A stretch of DNA of 8,023 bases, from positions 1-8,023 of the forward strand of contig JANRJB010000362.1 of assembly GCA_033764265.1 (NCBI GenBank). The letters are read 5' to 3'. The DNA comes from VGEM01 sp033764265 (GTDB lineage Bacteria; Pseudomonadota; Alphaproteobacteria; Rhodospirillales; Rhodospirillaceae). Position 1 is the stretch's first letter. Each line of letters begins with the position of its first letter. The position numbers and the translations under genes are program-made. The notes below the pieces were generated by a model. That model was not told the DNA's origin. It worked only from the letters and a program-made list of their open reading frames with translations, and ran no database searches. Positions 1-5,523 of the stretch are shown in pieces.

Positions 1-551
1 TCGACGGCGAAGGCGCGCGCCAAAGCCACGCGCTGCTGCTCGCCGCCCGACAACTGACCGGGATAGTGCGTCAGCCGGTGGCCCAGCCCAACCCGCTTCA
101 GCTGCGCCTCGGCGCGGTCGAAGGCGTCGGCGCGGCCGGCGAACTCCAGCGGTACCGCCACGTTCTCCAGCGCGTTCATGGTCGGGATCAGGTGGAACTG
201 CTGGAACACAATGCCGATGTTGTCGCGGCGGAACAGCGCGAGCCCATCCTCGTTCAACGTGGCGTAATCGGTGCCGACGATCTGCACCCGGCCTTGAGAC
301 ACGCGCTCCAGCCCGGCCACCACCATGATCATGGTGGTCTTGCCCGATCCCGACGGGCCGACCACGCCAAGGGCCTCGCCCTGGGGCACCGACAGGTCGA
401 CCCCGCGCAGAATGTTGACCGGCCCGGCCGGGCCGGTCAGGGTCAGGTGCACGCCGCTGAGGGCCACCGCCGGGGTCACATTGACTTGAGGCGTGGCAAA
501 TTGAGATGCGGCCGCGGCGGCGGCCTGCGAAGATGATGCGCTCTGGTTCAT
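1..551 (-). CDS. ABC transporter ATP-binding protein, YbbA/LolD type (partial, 3' end outside window)
   Basis: The first 183 residues of an ABC ATPase are visible, starting from the ATG at 551. The frame stays open to the window edge. Walker A is GPSGSGKT at residues 65-72, the Q-loop is the FQQ near residue 117, and the ABC signature LSGGE is at residues 167-171. Walker B and the H-loop lie outside the window. The stretch FQQFHLIPTMNALENV is typical of the LolD/YbbA/MacB-type family, whose members power lipoprotein-release or related mechanotransmission complexes at the inner membrane. Family knowledge: in E. coli, ybbA (with the permease gene ybbP) is divergent from tesA, as here, so a YbbA-like role beside a permease beyond the left edge is the best inference. 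An alanine-rich N-terminal extension of about 25 residues precedes the ATPase domain. The family is certain. The choice between LolD and YbbA is inferred from context. Confidence 0.93.
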   Translation of the reverse strand, partial: MNQSASSSQAAAAAASQFATPQVNVTPAVALSGVHLTLTGPAGPVNILRGVDLSVPQGEALGVVGPSGSGKTTMIMVVAGLERVSQGRVQIVGTDYATLNEDGLALFRRDNIGIVFQQFHLIPTMNALENVAVPLEFAGRADAFDRAEAQLKRVGLGHRLTHYPGQLSGGEQQRVALARAFAV

Positions 552-618
552 CGGTGAACTTGGCTCGGAATTGCGGGCACTGATTAGCATGAGGGTCGCG
601 CCTTTGTTAGCCCCGATC

Positions 619-1299
619 ATGTCATTCATACGGCGGCTGCCGCGCCGTGGTTTTCAGGTGTTACACACTGTTACGCTGATGTTGCTGGCAGTGATCGCGC
701 TGCCGGCGACGGCGGCCGATGCGCCGGTGCGAATCCTGGCGTTCGGCGACAGCCTGACAGCCGGCTATGGCCTCGACGACCTGTCGCAGGCATTTCCCGC
801 CCAGCTCGAACAGGCCCTGCGCGCCAGGGGTCATGACGTCAAGGTGATCGCCAGCGGCGTGTCGGGCGAAACCACCACCGGCGGTCTCAACCGCATCGAA
901 TGGTCGCTCGCGGAAAATCCCGACGCGGTGATCGTCGAGCTGGGCGGCAACGACGGCCTGCGCGCCGTCGACCCGGCGCTGACCGAACGCAACCTCGACG
1001 GCATCCTGACCAAGCTGGCCGCCCGCGGCATCCCGGCGCTGCTGGCCGGCATGCTGGCGCCGCCCAATCTCGGGCGCGATTACGGCGAGCGGTTCGCGGG
1101 GCTTTATCCGCGTCTGGCCCAGAAGCACGACGCGGTGTTCTATCCGTTCTTCCTCGACGGCGTAGCGGCCGAGCCGTCGCTCAACCAGGACGACCGCATC
1201 CATCCCAACGCCGCCGGGGTCAAGGTGATCGTCGAACGCATTCTGCCCAAGGTCGAAGAGCTGATCGCCCGCGTCCAGGCGCGCCGGGGCGGCCTATGA
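619..1299 (+). CDS. tesA: Arylesterase / acyl-CoA thioesterase I / lysophospholipase L1 (SGNH hydrolase TesA)
   Basis: This is a GDSL/SGNH-family esterase, expected to hydrolyse acyl thioesters, lysophospholipids and aryl esters in the periplasm. Numbered from the ATG at 619 (226 aa), block I is ILAFGDSLTAGYG with nucleophile Ser45. The block II glycine lies in SGVSG (about 79-83). Block III is GGND with Asn111. Block V is DDRIHPN with Asp192 and His195. The N-terminus reads as a Sec signal peptide: a basic RRLPRR stretch, a hydrophobic core VTLMLLAVIALPA, and probable cleavage near ATA|AD. Start choice is uncertain. TTG 571 and ATG 589 are in frame upstream, but none of the three has a clear Shine-Dalgarno sequence. 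ATG 619 gives the most normal signal peptide. Divergence from the YbbA/LolD ATPase supports the name. A FIST gene follows 19 bases after the stop. Confidence 0.93.
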   Translation: MSFIRRLPRRGFQVLHTVTLMLLAVIALPATAADAPVRILAFGDSLTAGYGLDDLSQAFPAQLEQALRARGHDVKVIASGVSGETTTGGLNRIEWSLAENPDAVIVELGGNDGLRAVDPALTERNLDGILTKLAARGIPALLAGMLAPPNLGRDYGERFAGLYPRLAQKHDAVFYPFFLDGVAAEPSLNQDDRIHPNAAGVKVIVERILPKVEELIARVQARRGGL

Positions 1300-1318
1300 G
1301 CGGGCGCGCGAGCCGACC

Positions 1319-2476
1319 ATGAACGCCGCGGCCGCCCGGCCGTTCGCCCACGCCCATCAGTCCGGCGCCGACTGGCGCGTCGTGCTCAAAACCTGCGGCG
1401 ACACGCTGGCCGCGCAACTGGCCGATGGCGCGGCCCGGCCGCCGCTCGGCTTGTTCTACGTCACCGAGCCGTTCGCCGCGCACGTGGGCGACATCGCCGC
1501 CACCTTGAAACAGCGCCTCGGCGTGCCGTTGTGGTGCGGCGCGGTCGGCCTGGGCGTGCTGGCCGAGGGCCGCGAATACTACGACGAAGGCGCGCTCTCA
1601 GTGTTGCTGGTGGACGCCCCCGCCAACAGCATCGCGCCGCTGGCCACCGTGGCCAATAAGGACCGCGCGCTTTCGGTCGCGCTGTCGGACTGGGCCGCCG
1701 ATCACGGCCCGGTGCTGGCGATGGTGCACGCCGATCCGCGCAACGGCGAGACCGACACGCTGATCCGCACGCTGGCCGACGGCACCACCGCGGTCGGCTT
1801 TGTGGTCGGCGGCCTGACGCCGGCGGCCGAGATCGCGGTCCAGGTCTGCGACACGCCGGTCGCCGGCGGTCTGTCGGGCGCGCTGCTCGGCGCCGAGGTG
1901 CCGGTGGCGGTGGCGCTGTCGCAGGGCTGCCTGCCGATCGGGCCCTATCGCACCGTCACCGCGGCCCAGCGCGCCATCATCATGGAACTCGACGGCCGTC
2001 CGGCGCTGGACGCGCTCAAGGCCGACGCCGGCGACATCCTGACCCGCGACCTGCGCCGGATCGCCGGCTACATCCATGTCGGGCTGCCGGTCGAAGGCTC
2101 CGACACCGGCGCCTATACCGTGCGCAACCTGATGGGCCTCGACCCGCGTTCGGGCGCGATCGCCGTGGGCGCCGACCTCAACCCCGGCGACCGGCTGATG
2201 TTCGTGCGCCGCGACCCCGCCAGCGCCCGCAAGGATTTCGAGCAGCGTCTGGCCGAGCTGAAAGCGCGCATCGCCGGCAAGGCCGTGCGCGGCGCGCACT
2301 TTGTGTCGTGCGTGGCGCGCGGGCGCAACATGTTCGGCGCCGACAACGGCGAGGTGGCGATGATCCACGACGCGCTCGGCCGTGTCCCGCTCACCGGCTT
2401 CTTCGCCAACGGCGAAATCTGCGGAAATCAGCTCTACGGCTACACCGGCGTGCTGACGGTGTTCTTGGATCGGTAG
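1319..2476 (+). CDS. FIST signal-transduction domain protein (FIST_N + FIST_C)
   Basis: A 385-residue protein that is full length for stand-alone FIST proteins. The N-terminal half (about 20-220) matches the FIST_N style, with GLFYVTEPFA, CGAVGLGVLAEG and several SVLLVDAP/VLAMVHADP-type beta strands. The C-terminal half (about 230-380) ends in the characteristic FIST_C block GRNMFGADNGEVAMI...GFFANGEI (about 335-367). Family knowledge: FIST is a sensory domain proposed to bind small ligands such as amino acids, often linked to signalling proteins. No output domain, transmembrane segment or signal peptide is visible, so this is a cytosolic stand-alone version and its ligand is unknown. It lies 19 bases after tesA and 6 bases before the next gene, so co-transcription with both is likely. 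The start ATG 1319 has no strong ribosome site. A GTG or ATG further in would cut into the domain. Confidence 0.88.
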   Translation: MNAAAARPFAHAHQSGADWRVVLKTCGDTLAAQLADGAARPPLGLFYVTEPFAAHVGDIAATLKQRLGVPLWCGAVGLGVLAEGREYYDEGALSVLLVDAPANSIAPLATVANKDRALSVALSDWAADHGPVLAMVHADPRNGETDTLIRTLADGTTAVGFVVGGLTPAAEIAVQVCDTPVAGGLSGALLGAEVPVAVALSQGCLPIGPYRTVTAAQRAIIMELDGRPALDALKADAGDILTRDLRRIAGYIHVGLPVEGSDTGAYTVRNLMGLDPRSGAIAVGADLNPGDRLMFVRRDPASARKDFEQRLAELKARIAGKAVRGAHFVSCVARGRNMFGADNGEVAMIHDALGRVPLTGFFANGEICGNQLYGYTGVLTVFLDR

Positions 2477-2482
2477 CGCGCC

Positions 2483-3088
2483 ATGGCCGTCATCGATTTC
2501 TATTTCGGCATCGGCAGCCGCTACTCGTATCTCGCGGCCACCCAGATCGACGCGCTCGCCGCCGATTGCCGGGCCACCGTGCGCTGGCGCGCGCTCCATA
2601 GCGGCGAATTGATCGCGCGTGCCGGCGCCGATCCGTTTCGACCCGACCTGCGCCGCGGCCAGTACAATCCCGCCTACCGCACCTTGGATGCGCAACGCTG
2701 GGCCGCCGCCTACGGCGTGCCCTACCGCGAACCGGCATGGGACGCGATCGACTGGCAGCGCCTGGCGCTGGCCTGCGTCGCCGCCGACCGGCTGGGTGCA
2801 GGACCGGAGTTCGCCAAGGAAGCATTCGCCGCCTGCTTCGCCGAGGGCCGGGCGAGCATCGACGATGCCGTGCTTGGTCGGCTGGCCGCCCGCGCCAGCC
2901 TCGATCCGCGCGCCCTGGTCGCCGCCATCGACGCCCCCGACACCGCCGTCGCCCATCGCCGAAACCTCAACGATGCCGCCGCCGCCGGGGCGTTCGGTGT
3001 GCCGACATTCGTGCTCGACAGCGGCGAGATGTTCTGGGGCCAGGATCGCTTGACGCTGCTGCGCCACCGGCTCAAGATGCAAATGTGA
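2483..3088 (+). CDS. DsbA-fold 2-hydroxychromene-2-carboxylate isomerase / kappa-class GST-like protein
   Basis: A 201-residue protein with a thioredoxin-like N-terminal strand (VIDFYFGIGSRYSYLA, residues 3-18), a helical insert in the middle, and a C-terminal thioredoxin half. That half carries the cis-proline motif FGVPTFVLD (171-179) and the FWGQDRL block (184-190) typical of HCCA isomerases. Family members are glutathione-dependent isomerases of aromatic catabolism or kappa GSTs. Ser12 aligns with the catalytic serine of the usual S-P-Y motif, but the proline is replaced by Arg13. No aromatic-degradation genes are nearby, so the substrate cannot be assigned and the specific enzyme name should be used loosely. 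The ATG at 2483 follows the FIST stop by 6 bases, which suggests translational coupling. The 3' end of the gene appears to contain the promoter of the downstream toxin-antitoxin pair. Confidence 0.88.
   Translation: MAVIDFYFGIGSRYSYLAATQIDALAADCRATVRWRALHSGELIARAGADPFRPDLRRGQYNPAYRTLDAQRWAAAYGVPYREPAWDAIDWQRLALACVAADRLGAGPEFAKEAFAACFAEGRASIDDAVLGRLAARASLDPRALVAAIDAPDTAVAHRRNLNDAAAAGAFGVPTFVLDSGEMFWGQDRLTLLRHRLKMQM
3050..3078 (+). promoter_or_regulatory. Candidate sigma70 promoter for the toxin-antitoxin operon
   Basis: TTGACG at 3050-3055 (5 of 6 to the -35 consensus) is followed, 17 bases later, by CAAGAT at 3073-3078 (3 of 6 to TATAAT). The predicted start, near 3085, falls in the inverted repeat at 3083-3103. 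This would let the antitoxin pair be transcribed independently of the upstream genes. The -10 is weak, so this is a candidate only. Confidence 0.35.
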
Positions 3089-3103
3089 TCACTGTAGTCA
3101 CAT
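3083..3103. promoter_or_regulatory. Inverted repeat, candidate antitoxin operator
   Basis: ATGTGA (3083-3088) and TCACAT (3098-3103) form a perfect inverted repeat with a 9-base spacer. The left arm overlaps the 8-base palindrome GTGATCAC (3085-3092). The site lies 22 bases before the antitoxin ATG and over the predicted transcription start. Phd/YefM antitoxins are known to repress their own operons through palindromic sites in this position. Binding here is inferred. Confidence 0.45.
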
Positions 3104-3125
3104 CAACTGGACGCGGGGGCCGGCT

Positions 3126-3368
3126 ATGCGGAACATTCAATTGCGCGACGCGAAGGCCAAGCTGTCCGCCGTGGTCGACGATGCGCTGGCGGGCAAACCG
3201 TCGGTGATCACGCGGCATGGCAAGCGCGCAGCCGTGATCGTCGGGTACGACGACTGGCGGCGCGTGTCCAAGTTTCCGTCCTTCGGGAAGCTCCTCATGG
3301 CGATGCCGGTCGATGCGGGCGACATTCCGCCGCGCCGTCGCGGCGCACTGCGCACGCCAAACTTTTGA
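3126..3368 (+). CDS. Type II toxin-antitoxin antitoxin, Phd/YefM family
   Basis: An 80-residue protein whose first ~50 residues fit the Phd/YefM DNA-binding fold: IQLRDAKAKLSAVVDDALAGKP followed by VITRHGKRAAVIVGYDDWRRV. The tail (SFGKLLMAMP and after) is the usual flexible toxin-neutralising region. It should bind and inhibit the PIN toxin encoded 48 bases downstream and repress the shared promoter as a complex. An inverted repeat upstream (3083-3103) is a plausible operator. ATG 3126 is the only reasonable start, preceded by the purine-rich GGGGGCCGG. The gap between antitoxin and toxin genes is longer than usual for such pairs, which often overlap, and it contains a strong hairpin. The tail is rich in Pro and Arg (PPRRR), which is consistent with an unstructured, protease-sensitive segment. 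Confidence 0.88.
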   Translation: MRNIQLRDAKAKLSAVVDDALAGKPSVITRHGKRAAVIVGYDDWRRVSKFPSFGKLLMAMPVDAGDIPPRRRGALRTPNF

Positions 3369-3376
3369 GGCGGCCG

Positions 3377-3392
3377 CCGCGGTTTACCGCGG
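3377..3392 (+). other. Hairpin between antitoxin and toxin genes
   Basis: CCGCGG, loop TTTA, CCGCGG: a perfect 6-bp all-GC stem with a 4-base loop in the 48-base gap between antitoxin and toxin. There is no U-run after it, so it is not a normal intrinsic terminator. It could reduce read-through or ribosome passage into the toxin and keep the antitoxin in excess. The structure is visible in the sequence; the role is inferred. Confidence 0.45.
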
Positions 3393-3416
3393 TGACGGTG
3401 GTGCGAGGCGTGGTTG

Positions 3417-3851
3417 ATGGCTTATCTGATCGATACCAATGTCATCTCAGCGGCCGCACCGGGTCGAACCGATTCCGAGCTCGCCGACTGGTTGGATCGC
3501 CATTCAACCCAGCTCTTCCTGTCGGTGATTACGATTGCTGAAATTGAAGACGGCATTGCCAAGGTGCGCCGGTTGGGCGCGTCGCGCAAAGCCAAGGCGT
3601 TGTCGCAGTGGCTGGAGTCCGTGTTGCATGCCTATTCAAGCCGCATGCTCCCGTTTGATCTCGCCGTCGCGCGGGCCGCCGGCCACATGTCCGATGCCGC
3701 GCGCGCGGCTGGTCGCGCGCCGGGCTTTCCCGACCTCGCCATCGCCGCAACCGCCGATGTGCACGGCTTGACGGTCCTAACCCGCAATCTGCGACACTTC
3801 ACGGTGTTGAAAGTGCCGGCGGTCGACCCGTTCGCCGGACTTCCGGATTGA
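3417..3851 (+). CDS. vapC: PIN-domain toxin ribonuclease, VapC/FitB-like
   Basis: A 144-residue single-domain PIN protein, the usual toxin length. It starts MAYLIDTNVIS with the first catalytic acid Asp6. Glu42 lies in ITIAEIEDGI, Asp106 in FPDLAIAATA, and the closing LTRNLRHF motif is at about 121-128. These are the metal-binding PIN positions, so the enzyme is probably an active Mg2+/Mn2+-dependent RNase acting on tRNA, rRNA or mRNA and restrained by the upstream Phd-type antitoxin. ATG 3417 is chosen over the adjacent TTG 3414 because GAGGCG at 3405-3410 is well placed for it. The antitoxin is Phd/YefM rather than a VapB AbrB/RHH type, a mixed pairing that is common among PIN toxins. The stop at 3849-3851 lies 8 bases before the thpR ATG. 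Confidence 0.9.
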   Translation: MAYLIDTNVISAAAPGRTDSELADWLDRHSTQLFLSVITIAEIEDGIAKVRRLGASRKAKALSQWLESVLHAYSSRMLPFDLAVARAAGHMSDAARAAGRAPGFPDLAIAATADVHGLTVLTRNLRHFTVLKVPAVDPFAGLPD

Positions 3852-3859
3852 CACGCGCC

Positions 3860-4399
3860 ATGCTTCGCCTGTTCGTTGGCCTTGCCCTGCCCGACCCGAT
3901 CCGCGACGAGCTCGCGCTCTTGTGCAGCGGCCTGCCCGGCGCGCGCTGGGTCGACGACAACAACTTTCACATCACGCTGCGCTTCATCGGCGAGGTCGAC
4001 GAGCACGCCGCGGGCGAGATCGATTTCGAGCTGTCCAAGCTGCGCGCCGGCGCCTTCCGGCTGTCGCTGGCCGGGCTCGGCACGTTCGGCCAGGGCCACA
4101 AGACGCGCGCGCTGTGGGTGCGCGTCGAGCCCGACCCCGCGCTCGACCTGTTGCAGGGCCGCGTCGAGGCCGCGGTGGCGCGCGCCGGCATCGCGCGCGA
4201 GGCGCGCAAGTTCACGCCGCACGTGACGCTGGCGCGCTTCAACGCCCGCGTGCCCGACCGGCTGCAGGACTACATCGCGGCGAACAACCTGTTCCGCGCC
4301 GGGCCGTTCGCGGTGGAGGAATTCGTGCTGTTCGAAAGCCGGATGGGCAAGGGCGGCTCGGTCTATCACGCGCTGCAGGGCTATCCGCTGCAATCGTGA
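3860..4399 (+). CDS. thpR: RNA 2',3'-cyclic phosphodiesterase (2H superfamily), with 3' end apparently replaced
   Basis: This 179-residue cytosolic enzyme has both 2H catalytic motifs, HITL (His37, Thr39) and HVTL (His121, Thr123). It also has the family start MLRLFVGLALP and the RFIGEV segment. Family members (LigT/ThpR) open 2',3'-cyclic phosphates on RNA ends. ATG 3860 is preferred because it gives the standard N-terminus; a TTG at 3848 overlapping the toxin stop would add four residues. From residue 129 to 177 the DNA is repeated 1134 bp downstream with 2 differences: GAA/GAG silent, and GCG/GAG giving Ala/Glu at residue 171. The copies then diverge, this one ending LQS and the other LDPA. 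I infer that this 3' end came with the inserted DUF3800 cassette. The catalytic part lies wholly upstream of the repeat, so activity is probably kept. Confidence 0.92.
   Translation: MLRLFVGLALPDPIRDELALLCSGLPGARWVDDNNFHITLRFIGEVDEHAAGEIDFELSKLRAGAFRLSLAGLGTFGQGHKTRALWVRVEPDPALDLLQGRVEAAVARAGIAREARKFTPHVTLARFNARVPDRLQDYIAANNLFRAGPFAVEEFVLFESRMGKGGSVYHALQGYPLQS
4243..4389 (+). repeat. Direct repeat copy 1 (in-frame 3' part of thpR)
   Basis: This 147-bp segment matches 5377-5523 at 145 of 147 positions by my reading. The mismatches are A4321/G5455 and C4371/A5505. It encodes thpR residues 129-177. The match ends abruptly at both sides, with the sequences unrelated before 4243/5377 and after 4389/5523. 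Confidence 0.95.
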
Positions 4400-4406
4400 A
4401 TCACGA
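4394..4406. repeat. Perfect palindrome over the thpR stop codon at the left junction
   Basis: TCGTGA-A-TCACGA, a 13-base perfect inverted repeat that includes the thpR TGA (4397-4399). It begins 4 bases after the point where the two thpR copies diverge. It could be a recombination or nuclease site, or chance. Confidence 0.5.
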
Positions 4407-4511
4407 CAGTCGTTCAAGACTCGCCGGGCCAGGCGGCGGGCTTTACATCGTGACCGTGAACCACCATATTTATGGGCAAGTGGACTGGGGGTTGTACCCG
4501 GTCGGCGTCAT

Positions 4512-4542
4512 GGCCTCGGCTTGTCCGGGGCCTTTCGCTTTT
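4512..4542 (+). terminator. Possible intrinsic terminator for the thpR transcript
   Basis: The sequence at 4512-4532 can fold with an 8-bp stem (GGCCTCGG pairing with CCGGGGCC, one G-U) and a 5-base loop. TTTCGCTTTT follows directly. It lies about 110 bases after the thpR stop, in the otherwise featureless 188-bp space (4400-4587) between the convergent thpR and DUF3800 genes. The T-run is interrupted, hence moderate confidence. Confidence 0.4.
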
Positions 4543-4587
4543 CAATGTCGTCTGGATTCTCCTGGGGCGACTCTTCGCTTATTTCAG

Positions 4588-5316
4588 TTACGGGAAGATT
4601 TTCAAACCGTACCCCATGACTTCCCCGTGCGGTCCTGTTCTGAACTTTGATTCGATTATCCGGAAAGCTTGATTCTCTTGTTCAGGCCGCAAAATGCGTA
4701 GTCCGATCGGTCGGGCGATCAGGTCTGCAAACTGCAATCCCGGCGAGTTCGAGGCCTTGTCGACAAATACAATATCAAACTGATTGAACTGGTTGTTGTC
4801 GCAGATTCGGCGAAACGCGAGTTCCAAAGCCGCATCCTCGACCTTGCCACGTTTCTCGACGACGAGATGAGTGCGCGCGCTCACGGCGTTTTTCTCGCGA
4901 AGAAACCTATGAATCCGCTCAACGCAAAATGTCATCGCAAGACTGTACGGATTATCCGGCGTCGCATATCGATCACGGAGTCCGCGTTTGTCGATCACGG
5001 ACGCGACCAGTTTGAAGTCCGATCGTCTGACGATGTCACCCAGCTCGCTCAGGAACTGAGCACGACGAGACTCGCTCTTGAGGAATGCGAAGGGCGGTCG
5101 CTGCCGTCGGATGTCGTTCTCATGCAACACAATTGTGTCGTGACCCCACCAACGGAATTTGAACTGATTCAGGGCCGGTGCGATTGTGTGCGAATACTCG
5201 CTTTTCTCGAAGATGCAGCACGCCAGCACAAAAATGGGATAGTCGGGGTCGATGGTTGCAAGGCCATGGTCCCCGCTCTCATCCACAAAAATCGTGTAAT
5301 CGCTGAAATCCAACAC
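4588..5316 (-). CDS. DUF3800 domain protein (putative RNase H-like fold), insert cargo
   Basis: A 242-residue protein of the DUF3800 type. It opens with YTIFVDESGDHG (Asp12, Glu13), has HENDI at 65-69, a central VVEKRGKVED segment (Glu154, Asp161), and the family's late LQFADLIARP block (Asp198). Spaced acidic residues on predicted strands suggest a metal-dependent RNase H-like nuclease. From memory the family has been linked to that fold, but its function is not established. The start is a GTG at 5316; a TTG follows immediately. A perfect TATAAT lies 45-50 bases upstream. No partner gene is present in the insert. The gene is AT-richer than its neighbours and sits alone between duplicated thpR ends, both signs of transfer. 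It could be defence cargo, a nuclease that drives its own spread, or a passenger. Confidence 0.85.
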   Translation of the reverse strand: MLDFSDYTIFVDESGDHGLATIDPDYPIFVLACCIFEKSEYSHTIAPALNQFKFRWWGHDTIVLHENDIRRQRPPFAFLKSESRRAQFLSELGDIVRRSDFKLVASVIDKRGLRDRYATPDNPYSLAMTFCVERIHRFLREKNAVSARTHLVVEKRGKVEDAALELAFRRICDNNQFNQFDIVFVDKASNSPGLQFADLIARPIGLRILRPEQENQAFRIIESKFRTGPHGEVMGYGLKIFP

Positions 5317-5328
5317 GGCGGTTCCAAG

Positions 5329-5340
5329 CGCTTCGAAGCG
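5329..5340. promoter_or_regulatory. Palindrome in the DUF3800 leader, candidate operator
   Basis: CGCTTCGAAGCG is a perfect 12-base palindrome 12 bases upstream of the GTG start. It overlaps a second palindrome, AAGCGCTT (5326-5333). The position between promoter and start suits a repressor site or a leader hairpin. The binding partner is unknown. Confidence 0.35.
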
Positions 5341-5345
5341 GCGTG

Positions 5346-5359
5346 GGCGATCTCTCGCC
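5346..5359. promoter_or_regulatory. Inverted repeat at the predicted DUF3800 transcription start
   Basis: GGCGA-TCTC-TCGCC, a perfect 5-bp inverted repeat with a 4-base spacer. It lies directly downstream (minus strand) of the TATAAT at 5361-5366 and covers the expected start near 5354. It is short, so chance is possible. Confidence 0.3.
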
Positions 5360-5360
5360 G

Positions 5361-5366
5361 ATTATA
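5361..5366 (-). promoter_or_regulatory. Consensus -10 box (TATAAT) for the DUF3800 gene
   Basis: The plus strand reads ATTATA, giving a perfect TATAAT on the minus strand 45 bases from the GTG start. No good -35 lies 16-18 bases upstream, since that stretch runs into the thpR repeat. The best match, CGGGCA, agrees at 3 of 6. The gene may therefore rely on the strong -10 alone or use -35 bases donated by the target gene. Confidence 0.55.
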
Positions 5367-5376
5367 CGCCAAGGCG

Positions 5377-5523
5377 CGCCCGCGTGCCCGACCGGCTGCA
5401 GGACTACATCGCGGCGAACAACCTGTTCCGCGCCGGGCCGTTCGCGGTGGAGGAGTTCGTGCTGTTCGAAAGCCGGATGGGCAAGGGCGGCTCGGTCTAT
5501 CACGAGCTGCAGGGCTATCCGCT
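5377..5523 (+). repeat. Direct repeat copy 2 (displaced 3' part of thpR)
   Basis: Partner of 4243-4389, with 2 mismatches in 147 bp and the same orientation. The offset of 1134 bp is a multiple of 3. After 5523 this copy continues into CTCGACCCGGCGTGA, a different thpR ending from copy 1. Confidence 0.95.

Larger units (their letters stand above)
4390..5376. mobile_element. Putative gene-restoring insertion carrying a DUF3800 gene
   Basis: A 987-bp segment bounded by two 147-bp direct repeats of the thpR 3' end. It holds one gene (4588-5316, minus) and about 190 bp of non-coding DNA behind it. Base composition differs from the neighbours: a hand count of 4741-4800 gives 27/60 G+C against 46/60 for 4081-4140 in thpR. 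The layout matches integration at a gene 3' end in which the element supplies a replacement end, as e14 does for icd in E. coli. No integrase, transposase or short target-site duplication is visible. It may be a relict, an element moved in trans, or the product of homologous recombination with foreign DNA. Confidence 0.55.

Noticed and set aside
571..618. TTG 571 or ATG 589 as the tesA start
   Set aside because: Both would put an extra non-basic stretch ahead of a good signal peptide and neither has a ribosome site. ATG 619 also lacks one, so this is a preference, not proof.
552..618. Divergent promoters between the ABC ATPase and tesA
   Set aside because: Only weak hexamers are seen (for example TTGGCT near 560 and ATTAGC/GCTAAT at 583-588), with no matching partner at proper spacing.
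1598..3082. A 494-codon open frame on the minus strand
   Set aside because: It lies antisense across the FIST and isomerase genes, has no recognisable domain, and its composition (His, Gln, Arg, Gly rich) is that expected from the reverse of GC-rich codons.
4390..5376. Insertion sequence or group II intron
   Set aside because: There is no transposase or reverse transcriptase, no terminal inverted repeats that match each other, and no short target duplication. The 147-bp coding repeats fit 3'-end replacement better.
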